Assembly (NCBI GenBank): GCA_050292445.1
Contig: JBNKLQ010000362.1
Span: 1-5,369 of the forward strand
Length of the DNA: 5,369 nt
Source: Leptofilum sp050292445
GTDB taxonomy: Bacteria > Chloroflexota > Anaerolineae > Promineifilales > Promineifilaceae
Direction of reading: 5' to 3'
Each line of letters begins with the position of its first letter. Position 1 is the first letter of the stretch. The position numbers and the translations under genes are program-made. Of this stretch, positions 5,199 through 5,369 are shown one piece after another. The notes beneath the pieces were generated by a model. The model had not been told where the DNA came from. It did not search any database and worked only from the letters and a program-made list of their open reading frames with translations.

Positions 5199-5369
5199 CT
5201 ATTTCCTTTTTTCTAGCTGTGCCGCCATTTGCCGCAACAACTTAGCCAGATCATCAGGAGAACTCTCCTTGTCTCCCAGTGACGCAATTCGTTCTCTAAT
5301 ATCTTGTTCAGATAATATTGCATATATTCCATCCGTTATACTCATATTGGCGTGCATCAGGTTCATGCT
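5199..5369 (-). CDS. Tyrosine recombinase/integrase, C-terminal fragment (5' part outside window)
   Basis: On the - strand the frame is open from the window edge to a TAG (complement of 5199-5201) and gives 56 residues. It starts SMNLMHANMSITDGIYAILS. The spacing of His6 and Tyr16, with Thr at 12, matches the C-terminal catalytic end of tyrosine recombinases, in which a conserved His is followed about ten residues later by the Tyr nucleophile. The tail EQDIRERIASLG and a basic helical end (LAKLLRQMAAQLEKRK) fit as well. These enzymes cut and rejoin DNA in phage, genomic-island and transposon-like elements. The catalytic Arg and Lys residues would lie upstream, outside the window, so completeness cannot be judged. 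Its 3' end faces the tRNA gene, and it is AT-richer than the left-hand genes, consistent with acquired DNA. Confidence 0.72.
   Translation of the reverse strand, partial: SMNLMHANMSITDGIYAILSEQDIRERIASLGDKESSPDDLAKLLRQMAAQLEKRK

Noticed and set aside
1..5369. CRISPR array, IS element ends or rRNA
   Set aside because: No regularly spaced repeats, no terminal inverted repeats flanking a transposase and no rRNA-like sequence were seen.

Overview
This window looks like a chromosomal segment of a bacterium, moderately GC-rich in its genes and AT-rich in several spacers. The mix of a tungsten/molybdenum aldehyde oxidoreductase, an M28 lipoprotein peptidase with a fibronectin-like tail, and a frequent ACGGCCGT palindrome would fit an Anaerolineae-like member of the Chloroflexota. 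That placement is an inference from gene style, not a demonstrated fact. The window carries five protein genes or gene fragments of recognisable family, one small membrane-protein gene without a family, and one tRNA gene.

Left half, all on the + strand: the C-terminal two thirds of an aldehyde ferredoxin oxidoreductase (AOR) family enzyme (1-1221, cut by the window edge); a 56-bp nested palindromic element (1225-1280); a VOC/glyoxalase-fold protein (1333-1746); and a secreted lipoprotein of the M28 zinc peptidase family with a C-terminal FN3-like domain (1910-3280). An AT-rich spacer with a plausible promoter leads to a 47-residue single-span membrane protein (3496-3639). This is closed by a strong, probably bidirectional, intrinsic terminator (3671-3703).

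Right half: an extended SDR (NAD(P)-dependent epimerase/reductase family) with an unusual C-terminal membrane anchor runs on the - strand (3734-4810) and converges on the terminator. A perfect 16-bp palindrome abuts its stop codon. Its promoter region is divergent from that of a tRNA-Val(CAC) gene (4981-5054), and an 8-bp inverted-repeat pair lies between the two promoters. Beyond the tRNA, an AT-rich spacer separates it from the last 56 codons of what reads as a tyrosine recombinase on the - strand (5199-5369). That arrangement is typical of an integrated element using a tRNA gene as its attachment site, so the right edge may be the start of a genomic island.

The genes do not form one obvious pathway. 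AOR and VOC could be cotranscribed across the palindrome, the peptidase and small membrane protein follow as separate envelope-related genes, and the SDR and tRNA are independent units. No complete undescribed system is visible. The most noteworthy items are the tRNA/recombinase junction, the nested palindrome, the enriched octamer, and an M28 peptidase with Asn where the last metal-binding His is expected.
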